Assembly: GCA_950295325.1 (NCBI GenBank)
Contig: OX485803.1
Span: forward strand, 12,772,001-12,836,000
Direction: 5' to 3'
Length of the DNA stretch: 64,000 nt
From: Polytrichum commune
Taxonomy: Eukaryota > Streptophyta > Polytrichopsida > Polytrichales > Polytrichaceae
This document shows, piece by piece, positions 24,241 to 36,227 of this stretch; the first letter of the stretch is position 1; each line of letters begins with the position of its first letter. Position numbers and translations under genes: made by a program. The notes beneath the pieces were generated by a model. That model saw only the letters and a list, made by a program, of their open reading frames with translations, searched no databases and was not told the origin of the DNA.

Positions 24241-25404
24241 AGATGCAAGTACAATCCACATAGACATAGAGATTATATTCGATGTCTAAAATCCACAAAC
24301 ACATGTAGGTGCATAAGCATCAATTATTGATCTAGTTTAGTCAACACCTAGATTAAAATTTACGAAAACTTTGGATCGTTTTATCCTCCACCTCTCCATG
24401 ATACAACTACTTTCATAATTTGGGTTTATGCAGTAGTGCAATTGAAGGTTGGTAGCTCAACGAGAATTATCTCTATTACCCTTGTTAACGAGCCCTTCTA
24501 GTCTACGCTACCCTACTACCTAGACCTTATTACTACCATGTTAATAATGACACTATTCTTGAAGGTTGTACCGGTACTAGATACCCCTTAGTATTGGTGA
24601 AGCCTCAAAGGTATACTACCTCATAATTTGACCTACTTATAACCATATCATATTACTAGTTATATGATATACTCCCTTTTATATTGGCAACGCTATAACC
24701 TTTCAACCTGTAATTATGCACTTCTACTGTTATTGATTTACCGTATTTACTTTTAGCTTTCTAAATTAGTTTCTAAAGACCAAGATTACAACACTATATA
24801 GTATTTATGAATGTAGTAGACACTTCTTGATATTAGGGAAATTGAAGGTGAGACATACATAAGTCTTGTCCCTGCAAGATTTATTGGCACTAATTGCTTA
24901 CACAATGACAAGCAATGCTACAACCACAAACAAGTTGGGAATCCCTTCAAACCCCAATACTATCATTCCAAGGACTACAACTATTACATTCATTAGCAAG
25001 GTCACACACTGCATAACTCCACCACTCTCTTGTACTGCTCACATGCTTATACAATTTCTAGGTAGATACTAGGATTTGTGGCCCAAGAAACCCTCATATC
25101 CCTATCCTAACCACCACTTCTTATGTAGTCATCCTAAGGGCTACATGCACAACTCTTATAATTGTCTTGTAAAATCCTTTTCCTTCCCCAATAGTTGTCA
25201 TTGGTTGCCTTTTCTAAAAGGACCTAATTTTATCTTTGGCTAACGACTTAATAACACACAACCCCTTGACATGGGAGCCTATGTTGAAAGTTTGGAATCT
25301 TTTATTTCAAATTAAACTTCATATTAATTGTATGATTGAGCTCTATCCCCACACTTATGCAAAGCGTTTAATTTTTTTAAAAGAGCATTGGATCAAATTT
25401 AAAA
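24241..25404. other. Unassigned intergenic DNA
   Basis: AT-rich; no gene, RNA or clear repeat supported. Confidence 0.5.
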
Positions 25405-26870
25405 TAACCAGACTCTTGATATTTGTAACATCAACACCGAGGATACAAATTTTAATTTTTGGGTCATTTTTCAAGTTCATTTCCAAAGCCCTAGGAAGCA
25501 ATGCAGTGGTCATTTGCAAAGCACTCGGGGCAAGTAATGTAAATTGAAAACAAATAAATATGATCAAAACCTTAATATCTAGATCATGGGCATTGAGTAA
25601 CAAGTCTTGATTTTTTTGGTCATTTGTCAAGGTAACTTCCAAAGCCTCATAAAACGTTGCCAATGACATTTACAAAACATTTGAGAAATATAATTTTTTT
25701 TTAGCCAACCTTAAGGTTGCCAAAATGATGATACTTGTATCCTTGGCATCATGTATACAAATTTCAATTACTTTGAGATTTTTTAAGGTCACTTTGAAAG
25801 CCCTCGAACAAAACGCATGAGCCAATTATAAAGCATTTGAGAGAGAGAGAGAGAGAGGAAAAAAAATCAGTTTGAGCCAAAGTTAACATAATTTTGATTT
25901 GTACCCTTGGCACCATGAATACAATTTTCAATTTCTTGGATATGTGTTCAGGGCAATTCGAAAGCACTTGGAAATGACTCAAATGCCATTTGTCATGCAT
26001 TTGCAAAAAATAAAGAAACTCTAAGCAAGAATAGAAACTTAGCAAAATGTTGATATTTGTACCCTTGGATCCGAGGGTACATTTTTCAATTTCTGGAGGT
26101 TTTTTAAAATCACTTCAAAAGTCTTGGGAAACATTGCGAGGGCCATATTTAAAGAATTTGAGAAAAATAAGAAAATAATGAGAAAAATTGAAAGCCACCA
26201 AAATGTTGATATTCGTAACCTCAAATTCGAGGCTACAATTTTTATTTTTATTTTGAGATTTTCCAGAATTGTTACAAAAGCCTCGGGAAACGCTGCAAGG
26301 GCCATTTGTAAAGCATTTGAGAAAATTCAAAGAGATTGTGAGAAAATTGAAGACTTACCAAAATGTTGGTATTTGTACCCTCAAACCTAACAATAAAAAG
26401 TTCAATTCTTTGGAGGATTTTCAAAATCACTTCAAAGCCATGGCAAGTGTTGCAAAGGCCATTTATAACGCAATTGAGAAAATCAAAAGAAATTATGACC
26501 AAATCTTAAAGCCATTGAAATGTTGATAATTGTACCCTCAAATCCAAGGATATCGATTTCAAGTTTTTTGGAGATTTTTCAAAATCACTTCAAAAGCCTT
26601 AGAAAGAGTTATGAGGGCCATCTTTGTGGCATTTGAGAAAAACAAACTAAATTTTGAGTAAAAAGGGCCATATGTAAAGTATTTAAGAAAAATAAAATAA
26701 TCATGAGAAAATTTGAAAGTTACCAAAATATTCATAGTTATACAGTCCGCACCTAATTGGGAAGTTTCAATTCCTTTGGATTATATTAAAGGTGATTTCC
26801 AAAGCCATAGGTAGTTTTGCCGAGGTTGTTTCCAAAGCACCTTAGAAAGATAGTTCAACTACTAAAATGT
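25405..26870. repeat. Satellite-like tandem array, ~157 bp units
   Basis: About nine diverged head-to-tail units can be followed by the landmark 'gttgatatttgtaccc'. It sits near 25414, 25570, 25727, 25894, 26050, 26206, 26366, 26523 and 26729, giving spacings mostly of 156-167 bp. Each unit continues with 'tttggagattttcaaaatca', 'gccattt(g/a)taaagcattt' and 'gagaaaa'. The units differ considerably, so the array is old. Both strands are open over long parts because stops are missing from the unit, so those frames are not evidence of genes. Confidence 0.88.
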
Positions 26871-29680
26871 TACAACTTACTGACATTCAATTTACTATAA
26901 TATATCGAGGTTTATTCCTAGATTTACAAATGCCATATTGATTACATGGTAATATACCCCTTGACAAGATGCAGATCGTGAATTCCATGGTAATTGGGTG
27001 CATTTCTTGAATGTCAAATGTCCCCTTGTGTTCCATTTATAGCAAACATATTTGAATTTTAATTAATATATTCTTAAAATAAAAACTTCTAGCTCAGCAC
27101 TCACCGCTCATCAACTTGCAAAACTTCTTAATAAGTCACACCACACCACTTGACATTTAGGGTTCATAAACTTGAGCTCCAAGAACGACTCCATGCTAAA
27201 TATCACCATTCCATCATGGATGTTGAATTTCTTTTGCAACACTATAAGATGCGTATATACAACAAGGATTCATACAACAAAGGAGGTCTTCAAGACCACC
27301 AAGGACCATTAGCACCAAATTTACCAACCAATATGCTTATTACAACCCAAATGATCGCATTCACTTTCTCACATCATAGACACTATCATGCCCATTCAAA
27401 CCAAACATGAAAAATATGACCCTTTCATAGACACAATTAATTCCCAAGTTTGGAACATTAACCCCCTTATTGGTATCATTGCATATGTAATAATTATGGT
27501 TGCATTGGGGTTATAGGTCATTGAGGGAAGTCCCCACACATATGTACAAGCATCCATGCCAAAATTAACGGTTTTAAGTGCATGTGCATGAAGTGGGTCA
27601 AATTTAATCTTATCCTCTTCCCACTCTCTTTCAAAGCATTATTCAGGTGAGTCTGTATGTTGGGTGGGCTGGCAATAAGCCATATTCTATTCAAAATTAT
27701 ATTATATACACACTCTTAGCATAGCACATTTAGCACGATAAACTCATGTGAAGCAATGCCATTGATATTATTAGAACGGAACAATTGATAGCAATTGAAG
27801 AATGCTATGTTCTTCATATAATACACTTTGATTTCTCAATGTAATAGTATATCCTCGTGCATATTTCCTAAAAAAGTACTCACTAGACAAAGCATTGCAC
27901 ATGTTAAAACGTCCTCCAACTCTCGCCATCATAAGCTACACTAATTACTTGATTTCGTGTTGTGTTATTAATAGCATGCCCATCAAAATGTCATGTAGCA
28001 CCGTCAACATTATGTGATGCCCTTCTATAGTTGTTACCTAAGTGATTGCAAGACAATTATAGTGGGTCAAGAATGAATAGCGTGAGACACACTAAATCAC
28101 AAGTTCAATGTACTTACATCTGTAAGATGGTGCAATAAAAAATTGCTCATGTAGATTCATGGATGTTTCCTCGCCCTCAATGAAAAATCATTGTTGCTTA
28201 CCACACCTTAAATCACTAATTTATCATAGAAACTAGCTGCTAGACGATTATCCCAATTTCAAAGGATAGAAAGTTATATCAATTTTGCAATGCAATACAA
28301 AATGGGGCATGCTTTGTGTTGGAGTGTCCCATCTATAACTCCATTGGAGATAGGTTTTGTTATGGTTAAATCTGTGAATTTACTAGCATTGTAAATATTT
28401 ACTTAAAATTAGAAAGTAGGTAAGTTGCTAGGAATTGTGGTAAGTTTTAGAAAATATTGGTCAAGTGGCCATTACTTGCTAATGCCAAGTTGATAGAACA
28501 GTGACAAGGCCTACACCTCACCAAGTTGACGAGGTAGGATTTTCTATATTAGTCATGTATATGTTATTATAGATTTATGTGTCATTTCTACGAGTTAGTA
28601 GATTTGGGGTATTTCTAGTGAAGATTCATGATTCGTAGTATAAAAAGGCTCTCGGTGAAGAGTTCGACACCTTCTTCTAGTGTTTATGGGAGTGATAGTG
28701 TGAGGTAGGATAGACTTGAGTGTTAGAATTAGGAATGAGTGATAGTGTGATGTAGGATAGACCTTATTGTTAGAGTTATGGCTGGTGTTTGTATTAAGGC
28801 CTCGGCCTTGAGGGTTTAACAAGGGTGAGAGCTACATTTGTTTACGAAATCTCCAAGTCAAGATTTTCTTTTTCTTTATGCCATTTGCCTCTATGTCAAA
28901 AGGATCTGACATTTTCCATCCATATTTCAAAATGTTGTACTAGGTAGTCTTAATTATTTAATCCAATTGGACTATAAAGTTGATATTAGCCTATATTTTA
29001 CAAAGGCCACTACGCTTCAAACTATAGGGCATTAGCTCTTTTGGTGCCATCATGGTGTGCTTTTAGTCCCATAAGCATTTTGGCTTCCTAGGCTTTATAA
29101 GTTGATCCTACTAGACTTATTCAGGGTCTCCAATGCCCATTTGAAGGCCAAATCATCCCCATAAAGTAGTGTTGTCAAATATATTTAGAACGATTCTCAA
29201 CATTTCACCTTAAATTTACATGTGACTAAATGTCCCTCATGTTGATACATATTTGATAATGTCCATTGTGTGGAGTTGGCCAATATCTAATGCGATTGTC
29301 TCGGGAAACAATGATATGCTCATCATCAAAATACTTAATAAACAATAAAAATATCTTGAAAAAGACACGAGCAACCATCTTGTGTTTGGATGTGCATAAT
29401 ATCTTCGGTTTGTTAGCCGGATGCTCTTTGGTTCCAACAAACACTCCAAATAAAGACAAGCCATGCTCATCAACCTTGCGGTTCCCAAGAAGTTCCCAAA
29501 TTGGATTTATATGTTCCCTTGAGAAGACGACTAAATTTGGGACTAAACACATGTGAGGCCAAGAACACGGGGAAAAGTATTTGAGCATATGTTAATTTAT
29601 AGGCCCTAACACACAATAGGCAAATTGTCCAAGAATAAGATTGCCTATGAAACTCATGAAATTTTCTTGTGTATCATCCT
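26871..29680. other. Unassigned intergenic DNA, possible LTR remnant
   Basis: No gene is recognised. 28317-28911 begins 'tgttggagtgtccc', has 'tataaaaagg' at 28640 followed by 'ctctcggtgaagag', and could end '...ggatctgaca'. That architecture is like an LTR promoter region, but no matching second LTR, target duplication or primer-binding site is visible, so I do not call an element. Confidence 0.4.
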
Positions 29681-30470
29681 CTATATATATGATCTTTTGA
29701 GGACAAGTCAAATGTGTTGCTTGAATATGTGGTTCAACCTAAGAAGCTTTGGGTGAATCACATAATCTCTTCCCAATGAAAATTATGTAGGTACAAGTAT
29801 AGATAATTGAACATTATCTTGAATTGAATAAATAACTAAAAATGCCTTAGTGCAAGAACCTAACCCTAAGATGCCAAAGCCCCCCAAACCCCTTGTTCTT
29901 GTGGCTCCAAGTGTTTGTTGTTGAAGGTGGTGAACACATTACAAAAAACATCAACAATGAACTCTGTCAACACTTTGTTTGATGTGCTTGGATGTGTGGT
30001 TCCCTCTACAAAACTTGGGGTATGGGGCAAATCCTTTCTTCCCATGAAAATTATATATACGTACGTGCCTTGATAAACATTATCTTGAGTAGAATAAGTA
30101 GGAACTCAGGAAGGCCTTAGTGTAAGAACCTTACCCTCACATGCCAGATTCCACCAAGCCATGTATTATTATGGCTCCAAGTGTTTGTTATTGAAGGTGG
30201 TGAAAACATTGCAAAAAAAACATCAATACATGAACTTTGTCAACAATACGTTGGATGTGCTTGAATGTGTGGTTTTCTCTACGAACTTTGGGTCTAGTAC
30301 ATGTCTTGATAAACATTATCTTGAATAGAATCAAGAACTTAGGAAGGCCTTAGAGCAAGAACCTTGCCCTAATATCCAATCCCCCCCCCCTTCCCCCGGT
30401 TCTCAATTTCTGGTTCTTTGTGGCTCCGAGTGTTTGTTGAGGACGAAGGTGAAAACGTTGCAAAGTTTTG
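29681..30470 (+). promoter_or_regulatory. Triplicated 5' flank of the TIC20 gene
   Basis: Three diverged direct copies plus a partial leading copy abut the start codon. Landmarks recur in order. 'aacattatcttga' occurs near 29811, 30087 and 30315. 'gtggctcc(a/g)agtgtttgtt' (first base a in the second copy) occurs near 29910, 30171 and 30422. 'gaaggtggtgaa-acatt' occurs in copies 1 and 2, and as 'gaaggtgaaaacgttgcaaa' directly before the ATG in copy 3. The period is about 230-280 bp. The gene-proximal copy therefore contains the 5' leader. No convincing TATA box lies in the proximal copy. Confidence 0.75.
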
Positions 30471-31235
30471 ATGGCTATGGCGGCCATGGCCACCGCCCTC
30501 AGAGTGCCCACGTGCTTGCACTCTACTGCGAAGCAATCGGGGCGGGCTGCAGCCGGAGGTGGGGTATGGAGCTCCCAATTGGCACTGCGTAAGAGAACGG
30601 TTGTCTCAGGGTTACGAACTAGCACATCTTTGAGTTCGGACAATTCGATTTCTTCAGTTTCGTCGTCTTCGTTCGGGAATTTGAGCCCGTTCTTGCATTC
30701 CGTTAGGCAGGCGGTCCCGGTTTTGGTGGACACGAGGGGATTGAATGTGAAAGCGCAAGCGGGGAGAAACGACGGTGTCCCTGCTGCGGAACGTATTATA
30801 GCCGCCCTCGGTTACTTCTTGCCATTCTTCGATGGCATTCAGTACGGAAGATACTTCTTCATGCAGTTTCCAGTAGCGGAGAGGCTTCTGACACCGCTCT
30901 TCCCCTTGCTGTCAGCTTACAAGGGTTTCCCGTACTCGAATTTCATCGCTTTCTTTGCTCTCTACTTGGCGGTGGTGAGAAACCCTAGCTTCAGCCGGTA
31001 CGTGAGGTTCAATACCATGCAGGCTGTAGTTCTGGACGTTCTCCTCATTTTTCCTACATTAGTAGAGCGCACGTTCACGCCTCGTGGTGGAATTGGTTTT
31101 GAGCTGCTTATCATCTTTTACAACACCACGTTTCTGTTTCTGGTAGCGTGCTTCTTGTTTGGCGTAGTTTCTTGCTTGCTTGGAAAGACCCCGAGATTGC
31201 CCTTAGTGGCCGAAGCTGCGGATCAGCAGGTGTAA
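30471..31235 (+). CDS. TIC20-type chloroplast inner-envelope import protein (TIC20-II/V clade)
   Basis: Single-exon gene for 254 residues. TIC20 family proteins are multi-spanning inner-envelope membrane proteins linked to import of nuclear-encoded proteins into plastids. The first about 95 residues are rich in Ser, Ala, Thr and basic residues with few acids, as in a transit peptide. From about 107 comes the Tic20 domain: IAALGYFLPFFDGIQYGRYF, LLSAYKGFPYSNFIAFF, then VVRNPSFSRYVRFNTMQAVV and VLLIFPTLVERTF, ending GKTPRLPLVAEAADQQV. Four hydrophobic segments are apparent. FFDGIQYG, the ERTFTPR segment and the AEAADQQV end resemble Arabidopsis TIC20-V more than TIC20-I. Length is usual for the family. 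The start is the first ATG of a cluster (30471, 30477, 30486). The 5' flank is triplicated. No introns or damage are seen. Confidence 0.95.
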   Translation: MAMAAMATALRVPTCLHSTAKQSGRAAAGGGVWSSQLALRKRTVVSGLRTSTSLSSDNSISSVSSSSFGNLSPFLHSVRQAVPVLVDTRGLNVKAQAGRNDGVPAAERIIAALGYFLPFFDGIQYGRYFFMQFPVAERLLTPLFPLLSAYKGFPYSNFIAFFALYLAVVRNPSFSRYVRFNTMQAVVLDVLLIFPTLVERTFTPRGGIGFELLIIFYNTTFLFLVACFLFGVVSCLLGKTPRLPLVAEAADQQV

Positions 31236-33094
31236 TTAGCATTTCTTAAGTTTGCTCGAGTATATTGGGTTTGCAAAAAACGCAATTAACACACAAGAAT
31301 TGACGATAAACAAATTCAAGGTGGTCGCTAAGTTCGTGTTCACTTTCAATTTTTGTGTCTGAAATAGGGTTTTACTTTCTTCTTGCTTATGTACTGGTTT
31401 ACATTCCTTAGCATGTTCAGTTGGATAAGTGCAATCACATCCGCCACAACAGGTGGACAGGAAGAAATCACAATAGCATGAGTGAATCCTCGGATGTGAT
31501 TCAGTACATGTAGTTCTTGGACCAATTTTGACCTAGAATGTAGATAAGTTCAATTGAAATCCCCATGCTCAATGTGGGTGTGGGAATTCACTTACACACG
31601 ATTCTTGGTAATCACTTGCCTTCTCATCTCACTCTGGCCAGTCAAGACATTCTTGATCTTTACTGTGCATATTTTAAGTCGTTCAGTAGGAAGTATTGCA
31701 CTCAATCAAAAGGTAAGACACTACAAACATTGCTTTCTGTGGCGAGGTGCGGTGCTACTCCAATTCCTGCAATCTTTTCACGGAGTGCCAGTTATGCAAT
31801 GATCTTGCTGTGTTTGGTGCACCATCAGAAATTAAGCCTGTGAACATGTTATAGCCCAATATCCGTGTCTCTAATTACCCTTCTCTATTTTAATATATAG
31901 CTGGTTGCGCTGAAGGAGCTTGCAAAAGAAGTACCATGAGGTTCTGATTGCAAGCGGTGTACTTCTTTCTGGTCATGTGAAAAACTGCGTGTCAAATGGC
32001 TGTTTGACATGTTCTGCAATTGTCTGCTCTTGTTTCCATTTTGAGCTCGTAACTTTTTCTTTTCAGTGACCTGTGCAATGATAACCATGCACTCTTGCTG
32101 TGCTGATACAAGGACAATGAGGTTTTGCCAGCATATCAATGTTTGGGAGCAGATTATTCAAATTGTGCCAACCACTCTAGATTGGCTGTGTGTACATTTC
32201 ACATCAGAAAATGTTCTTTCAAGCTGGTTGAAAATTAGCATATCATCGGAGTGGGATTGGAGGACACTTGGAAGATGTGAAACAATGTCGATTTTCTTCA
32301 AGAATTCTCCCATATACGCTTCCCAGATATGGACAAGAATGCAGGGAAATAGCTTTTTGGGCCTGGCTTAGAGTCTAGGTAGTGTGTCAAATGGTAATGC
32401 TAAATTGTGATTATCTGATCGTGAGTCTCAAGAATCTTCACGGATGTCCAACATACTGAGGACACAAAATTCAACAATCTAGATTTATAATATGCAACAC
32501 ATGCCTAATGCAGTGGTATAGTCTTGGTCCATGAATAGGAATCTGGACTTGTATTTCAAATTGTTCCCATGTTGGCTCTTGCATTGCAATCTCTCTCAAT
32601 TCTGTGACACTCCATAGTCACAAGAGTTACCAAAATAATATTTTGAAAATGAAAGAATCCTAATCTTGTGTAAGTTCATTTAGTCATATGGGTACATTTG
32701 TTCAAGGATATGACCATATCAGTATCTATAATATAAGCATAGTAATAATCATCTGTTCATACATACCTGTGTATATATTGTGGCTACTAATTATTATTAA
32801 GTGGAATTACAATTGGAACTAACAATGTCAACAAAAACAGACTTAAACTTACTGCACATATGACAGGTATGTCAATTTTCTTTGCTTGATTATGTCACCC
32901 ATTGTCAATCCTCTTCAAACAACATGACGCAAAAAATTGCAACCAATCATCAATGAATCCAATGACCTCACATGTGTAGCACTGAGTTGTTTTTTTTTTC
33001 ACAGTTGCAAACCATGGTTTGTAATACTTGCAAAAATCTCGATGCATTGTGATGGTTTACTATATTACACACTTGATCTATTGTGGCCTACCAT
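31236..33094. other. TIC20 3' flank and intergenic DNA
   Basis: Must include the TIC20 3'UTR; its poly(A) site cannot be fixed. No other gene is recognised. Short open frames around 31554-32371 lack any motif. Confidence 0.5.
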
Positions 33095-33356
33095 ATGTCA
33101 ATCTAGGAGCGGACACCAAAAAGGCATGTGTGTGAAAGAGATCAGACCACTTGCTCAAAAATTGTTAACCAATTTAAGCTTAATAATCAACATAATTGAG
33201 GGGACCTACATAATCATCGAATGAGAAAAAGAGACTCATTACTTTGATAATGACTAAGATATTCATATGAGATCCAAAATTATGAGAGAAATGATAATGG
33301 GCATGACTTGGATTTGCTAATTATTTTGCACTAATTTCATGTTTCATATCCTATGT
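33095..33356. repeat. Dispersed repeat, copy 1
   Basis: Direct-orientation match to 37145-37420. Shared ordered blocks include 'ccaaaaagacatgtgt'-like sequence, 'aaaagagat(c/t)', 'attgaggggacctacat'-like sequence, 'taagatattcatatgagatc'-like sequence, 'aaaattatgagagaaatg' and 'tgtttcatatccta'. About 70-75% alike by eye. Origin unknown. Confidence 0.65.
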
Positions 33357-33373
33357 AACTATGATCAAGGGTG

Positions 33374-33407
<34 letters not shown>

Positions 33408-34689
33408 TGCAAGAACGGGCCACCAAAAATTCTTCAAGGGCTGCCCGCAATAAGAAAAAGGAAAAAAAGAACAGTACTATATAAACCAGCACACTGGTGC
33501 GGTCTGTCACAACAGAGTCACCTATGGCTGAGTGAGGCAGTACGTGAGGATCATAGCTCAAGGGAGTGTGTTAGAAGCAGGCAGCTATTTGCAGCAGTGA
33601 GAGACTACGAAGTGGTCTATAGACTGAGAAATGTGCCGAGATGCACTTTAATCTCTACAGATAGTCTGCCGTAGCACCTTCTGAGTTTACCACAGAGTTA
33701 ATTACCTAAATTACTCACCAAAGTCTCTGAGATTCCTGATAGAGCTACTTCGTATCAGTGAAGTCGAATTTTAACGACAGTATTATACCATACTCCCAAG
33801 AAGAGTAGCTACATCAAGATGAGCAAGATGAGTTCATCCAACAGCGATTTCAAGGTGCTGAAATATGAGTAGTGTTACTACATAGACTGCACTTGAAAAG
33901 GAGTAGTAATACATGGGTGATTCAGTTATAAACTTATAATCTCCCAATTCTTGCTTCAAGATTCTTACAATTATATGCAGATATAGATGATATTGTATAT
34001 CAAGAAATTCTATGGAAGATGTGTAGGCTTGTTGACATCGATTACAAGTAAGAAGGTATGAATACACCTGATGTACGCTCCACTAACTTATGTTTTGGTA
34101 ATGTTGGGGAGCATGGGCACAGGAGAGGACCTCTTCTACGAGTGCTATGCACATTCCGAAGAATTGTCCACTCATAGCAAAACTCACAAGAAATTTCTCC
34201 CTGAAATTTGGAAAACTGACTATGAGTATCTCTTTCTTGAAGAAAAACAATATATACTATCTCTACATATTGATTGATACATACCCTTGTTCTGATTAGA
34301 CGAGATATATGTTCCTATATGAACTATAATATAAGGCAGAGATATTTTGAACTTTTTCCCTGCTTATAACTAGCTATCAATCAAAGCTGACTGTCATTAG
34401 CCAATTTCGACAAACTACAGAGATTATATTACCATTTGAGTACTGGTACTATTCTGTAGTAAAACTTAGGACCAGATGAGAAGAGAAATAATGTTGTATG
34501 GATTGCACCCTTAAGCGCCTCCATAGTAACCATTTGAGAAAAAAGAGCATCAGAAAGTACCAGTGAAGTTAATGTGTAAGACCACTTACATTCAAAATTG
34601 ATCTGATGACTTGCTGAATAGTTAAGAGAATAAAGTTTTTACTGAATTTCAGAAACAAGTCCGTATTCAGAACCACTTTTCACATATTC
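33357..34689. other. Intergenic DNA with (TC)n microsatellite
   Basis: (TC)14 lies at about 33375-33402. The rest, to 34689, is more purine-rich than its neighbours and has no recognised gene. Confidence 0.5.
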
Positions 34690-35235
34690 TGAAACTGACC
34701 ATATGAGAGTATAGGGTGTCCATGATACTAGGCAGGTTGAGAAATTGGATATGTAAGATTGAGTCTCTACAAAAGCCATGTGAGATTGATAAGGAATTTT
34801 CTGATATTTCCCTTATAATTTGCTGAGAGCAGTAAGTACAACTCAAAACAGATCCTTACTCTGTTTAAGTAGTGTGTACACTTAACCAACGTCGAATGTA
34901 GGTGCCAATGATGCACACACAAATGACCATCTGAGACTAAGGGTTTCTAAATAACCCCTTGAGTTATGAAACTGACCATATGAAAGGATTGGGTATCCAA
35001 GATATTGAGCAGGGTAAGGAATTAGATGGATCTGTCAGATTGAGTTTCTACAAAAACCATATGAGAAGGATAAGGAATTTTTTGATTGCTCCTTTGTGAT
35101 TTGAAAATATGACTCAGAACAGATTCCTACTCTGTCTTTATAATCTGTACACTTAACCAACGTCATATGGAGGTGCCAATGACGCATACACAAATGACCA
35201 TCTGAGACTAAGGGTTTCTAATGACCCTATGAGTT
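34690..35235. repeat. Two-copy tandem duplication, ~275 bp
   Basis: 34690-34967 and 34968-35235 are direct copies. Both run through 'gaaactgaccatatga', 'gattgag(t)ttctacaaaa', 'gataaggaatttt', 'gtacacttaaccaacgtc' and 'aatgaccatctgagactaag' followed by 'ggtttcta'. About 80% alike by eye. A weaker related segment may precede them at about 34625. No coding signal. Confidence 0.85.
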
Positions 35236-35817
35236 CTTGAATAGTCTTGTATGGGAGAATCCAGGAATCGAGGGATGTCGTTAAACCAATTGGCAATATA
35301 ATGTGAGTCATGAACAGTAAGTATGAGGAAAGGGTCAGATGTGCGAACTGAAATTGTTCTTATAAGTACCTTTACAGAAAGGAGGATGGCAAATGTACAC
35401 TGAACATATACTAAGATATATAAAGTGTGTCACTCATACCATCCAGTAAGGACAGAAGGTAGTTCTACCGGTTCTATGAATAATATGAACCACCAATATG
35501 AGGAATATGTAATAAATTACCAGTGGATTATCAAGACCCTACTCTAGGGATGTATGTTGTCAATAACACTACATAACATAACTCTACAAGAGGGATAACA
35601 TATCCTAACAAGAGTCTAATCCAGACAAGATTAGTCAGCTCTCCATACTCTGTTTTTACTTAAGCCTTAATGAACTGACACGGTAACAAAGTATAACCCT
35701 AAAGAAAAATACTTTAGGGTTAGGTAAAGTTACCTAACAAATACCCACCATAGATCTAGTACGCTAAAATCTATGGTCAAGAATGGTTACCTAATCCTAT
35801 ATCAAGTGAAAGGAAAC
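35236..35817. other. Unassigned intergenic DNA
   Basis: No gene or element is recognised. A short inverted pair 'ccctaaag'/'ctttaggg' occurs near 35697-35718. Confidence 0.45.
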
Positions 35818-36227
35818 CACGGGGAGGTCACTTCATTGTCAAGTTGACACCACGTGCGGACAAAGTTTGCTACCCCTATATTACATGCCATATATAATTT
35901 TAAAATTTATGATATTTTTTCTACATATACATAACCATTGATAGTATCTTTTGTATACTTTTTTGAAATTTTTAGTCATCTTTATTTTTTTTAGTAATTG
36001 TTTTAGTTCAATTTTGTGTCATTCTAGTTAGAAATGGTATGTTTTATGAAAAAAACAAATCATCAAATTTAGTTACCACTTTTGACTATGTCATAGGTAC
36101 TGTGTATATCTACTCATGATAAAATTTTGATAAAATTTTGACCCATTTTGGTGGTGCAACTTACCAAAAGAAGATTTTTTTTGGTCGCACGTGGTGTTCA
36201 ACTTGACAATGGAGTGATCTACCCGTG
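35818..36227. mobile_element. hAT-like non-autonomous element, copy C (410 bp, inverted)
   Basis: Exactly the same length as copy A and in the opposite orientation, judged by the AT-rich interior. It is flanked by a perfect 8-bp duplication aaggaaac (35810-35817 and 36228-36235). Here both ends carry the same long inverted repeat ('cattgtcaagttga(a)cacc' followed by 'acgtgcg'). Copies A and B have that sequence only at one end and 'tgaaatgtaagggggtgtga' at the other. No transposase. Confidence 0.88.

Noticed and set aside
25355-26526. Several 70-104 codon frames on both strands
   Set aside because: They lie in the ~157-bp satellite and arise from a unit poor in stop codons.
27150-27410. 86-codon open frame on the plus strand
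   Set aside because: No family resemblance, no splice context and no repeat partner; likely chance in a low-stop frame.
28317-28911. Solo LTR
   Set aside because: It has TG...CA-like ends and a TATA-like motif, but I could not find a matching target duplication, primer site or second LTR.
30350-30733. 127-codon antisense frame over the TIC20 start
   Set aside because: Mirrors the transit-peptide coding region; the plus-strand protein is clearly TIC20.
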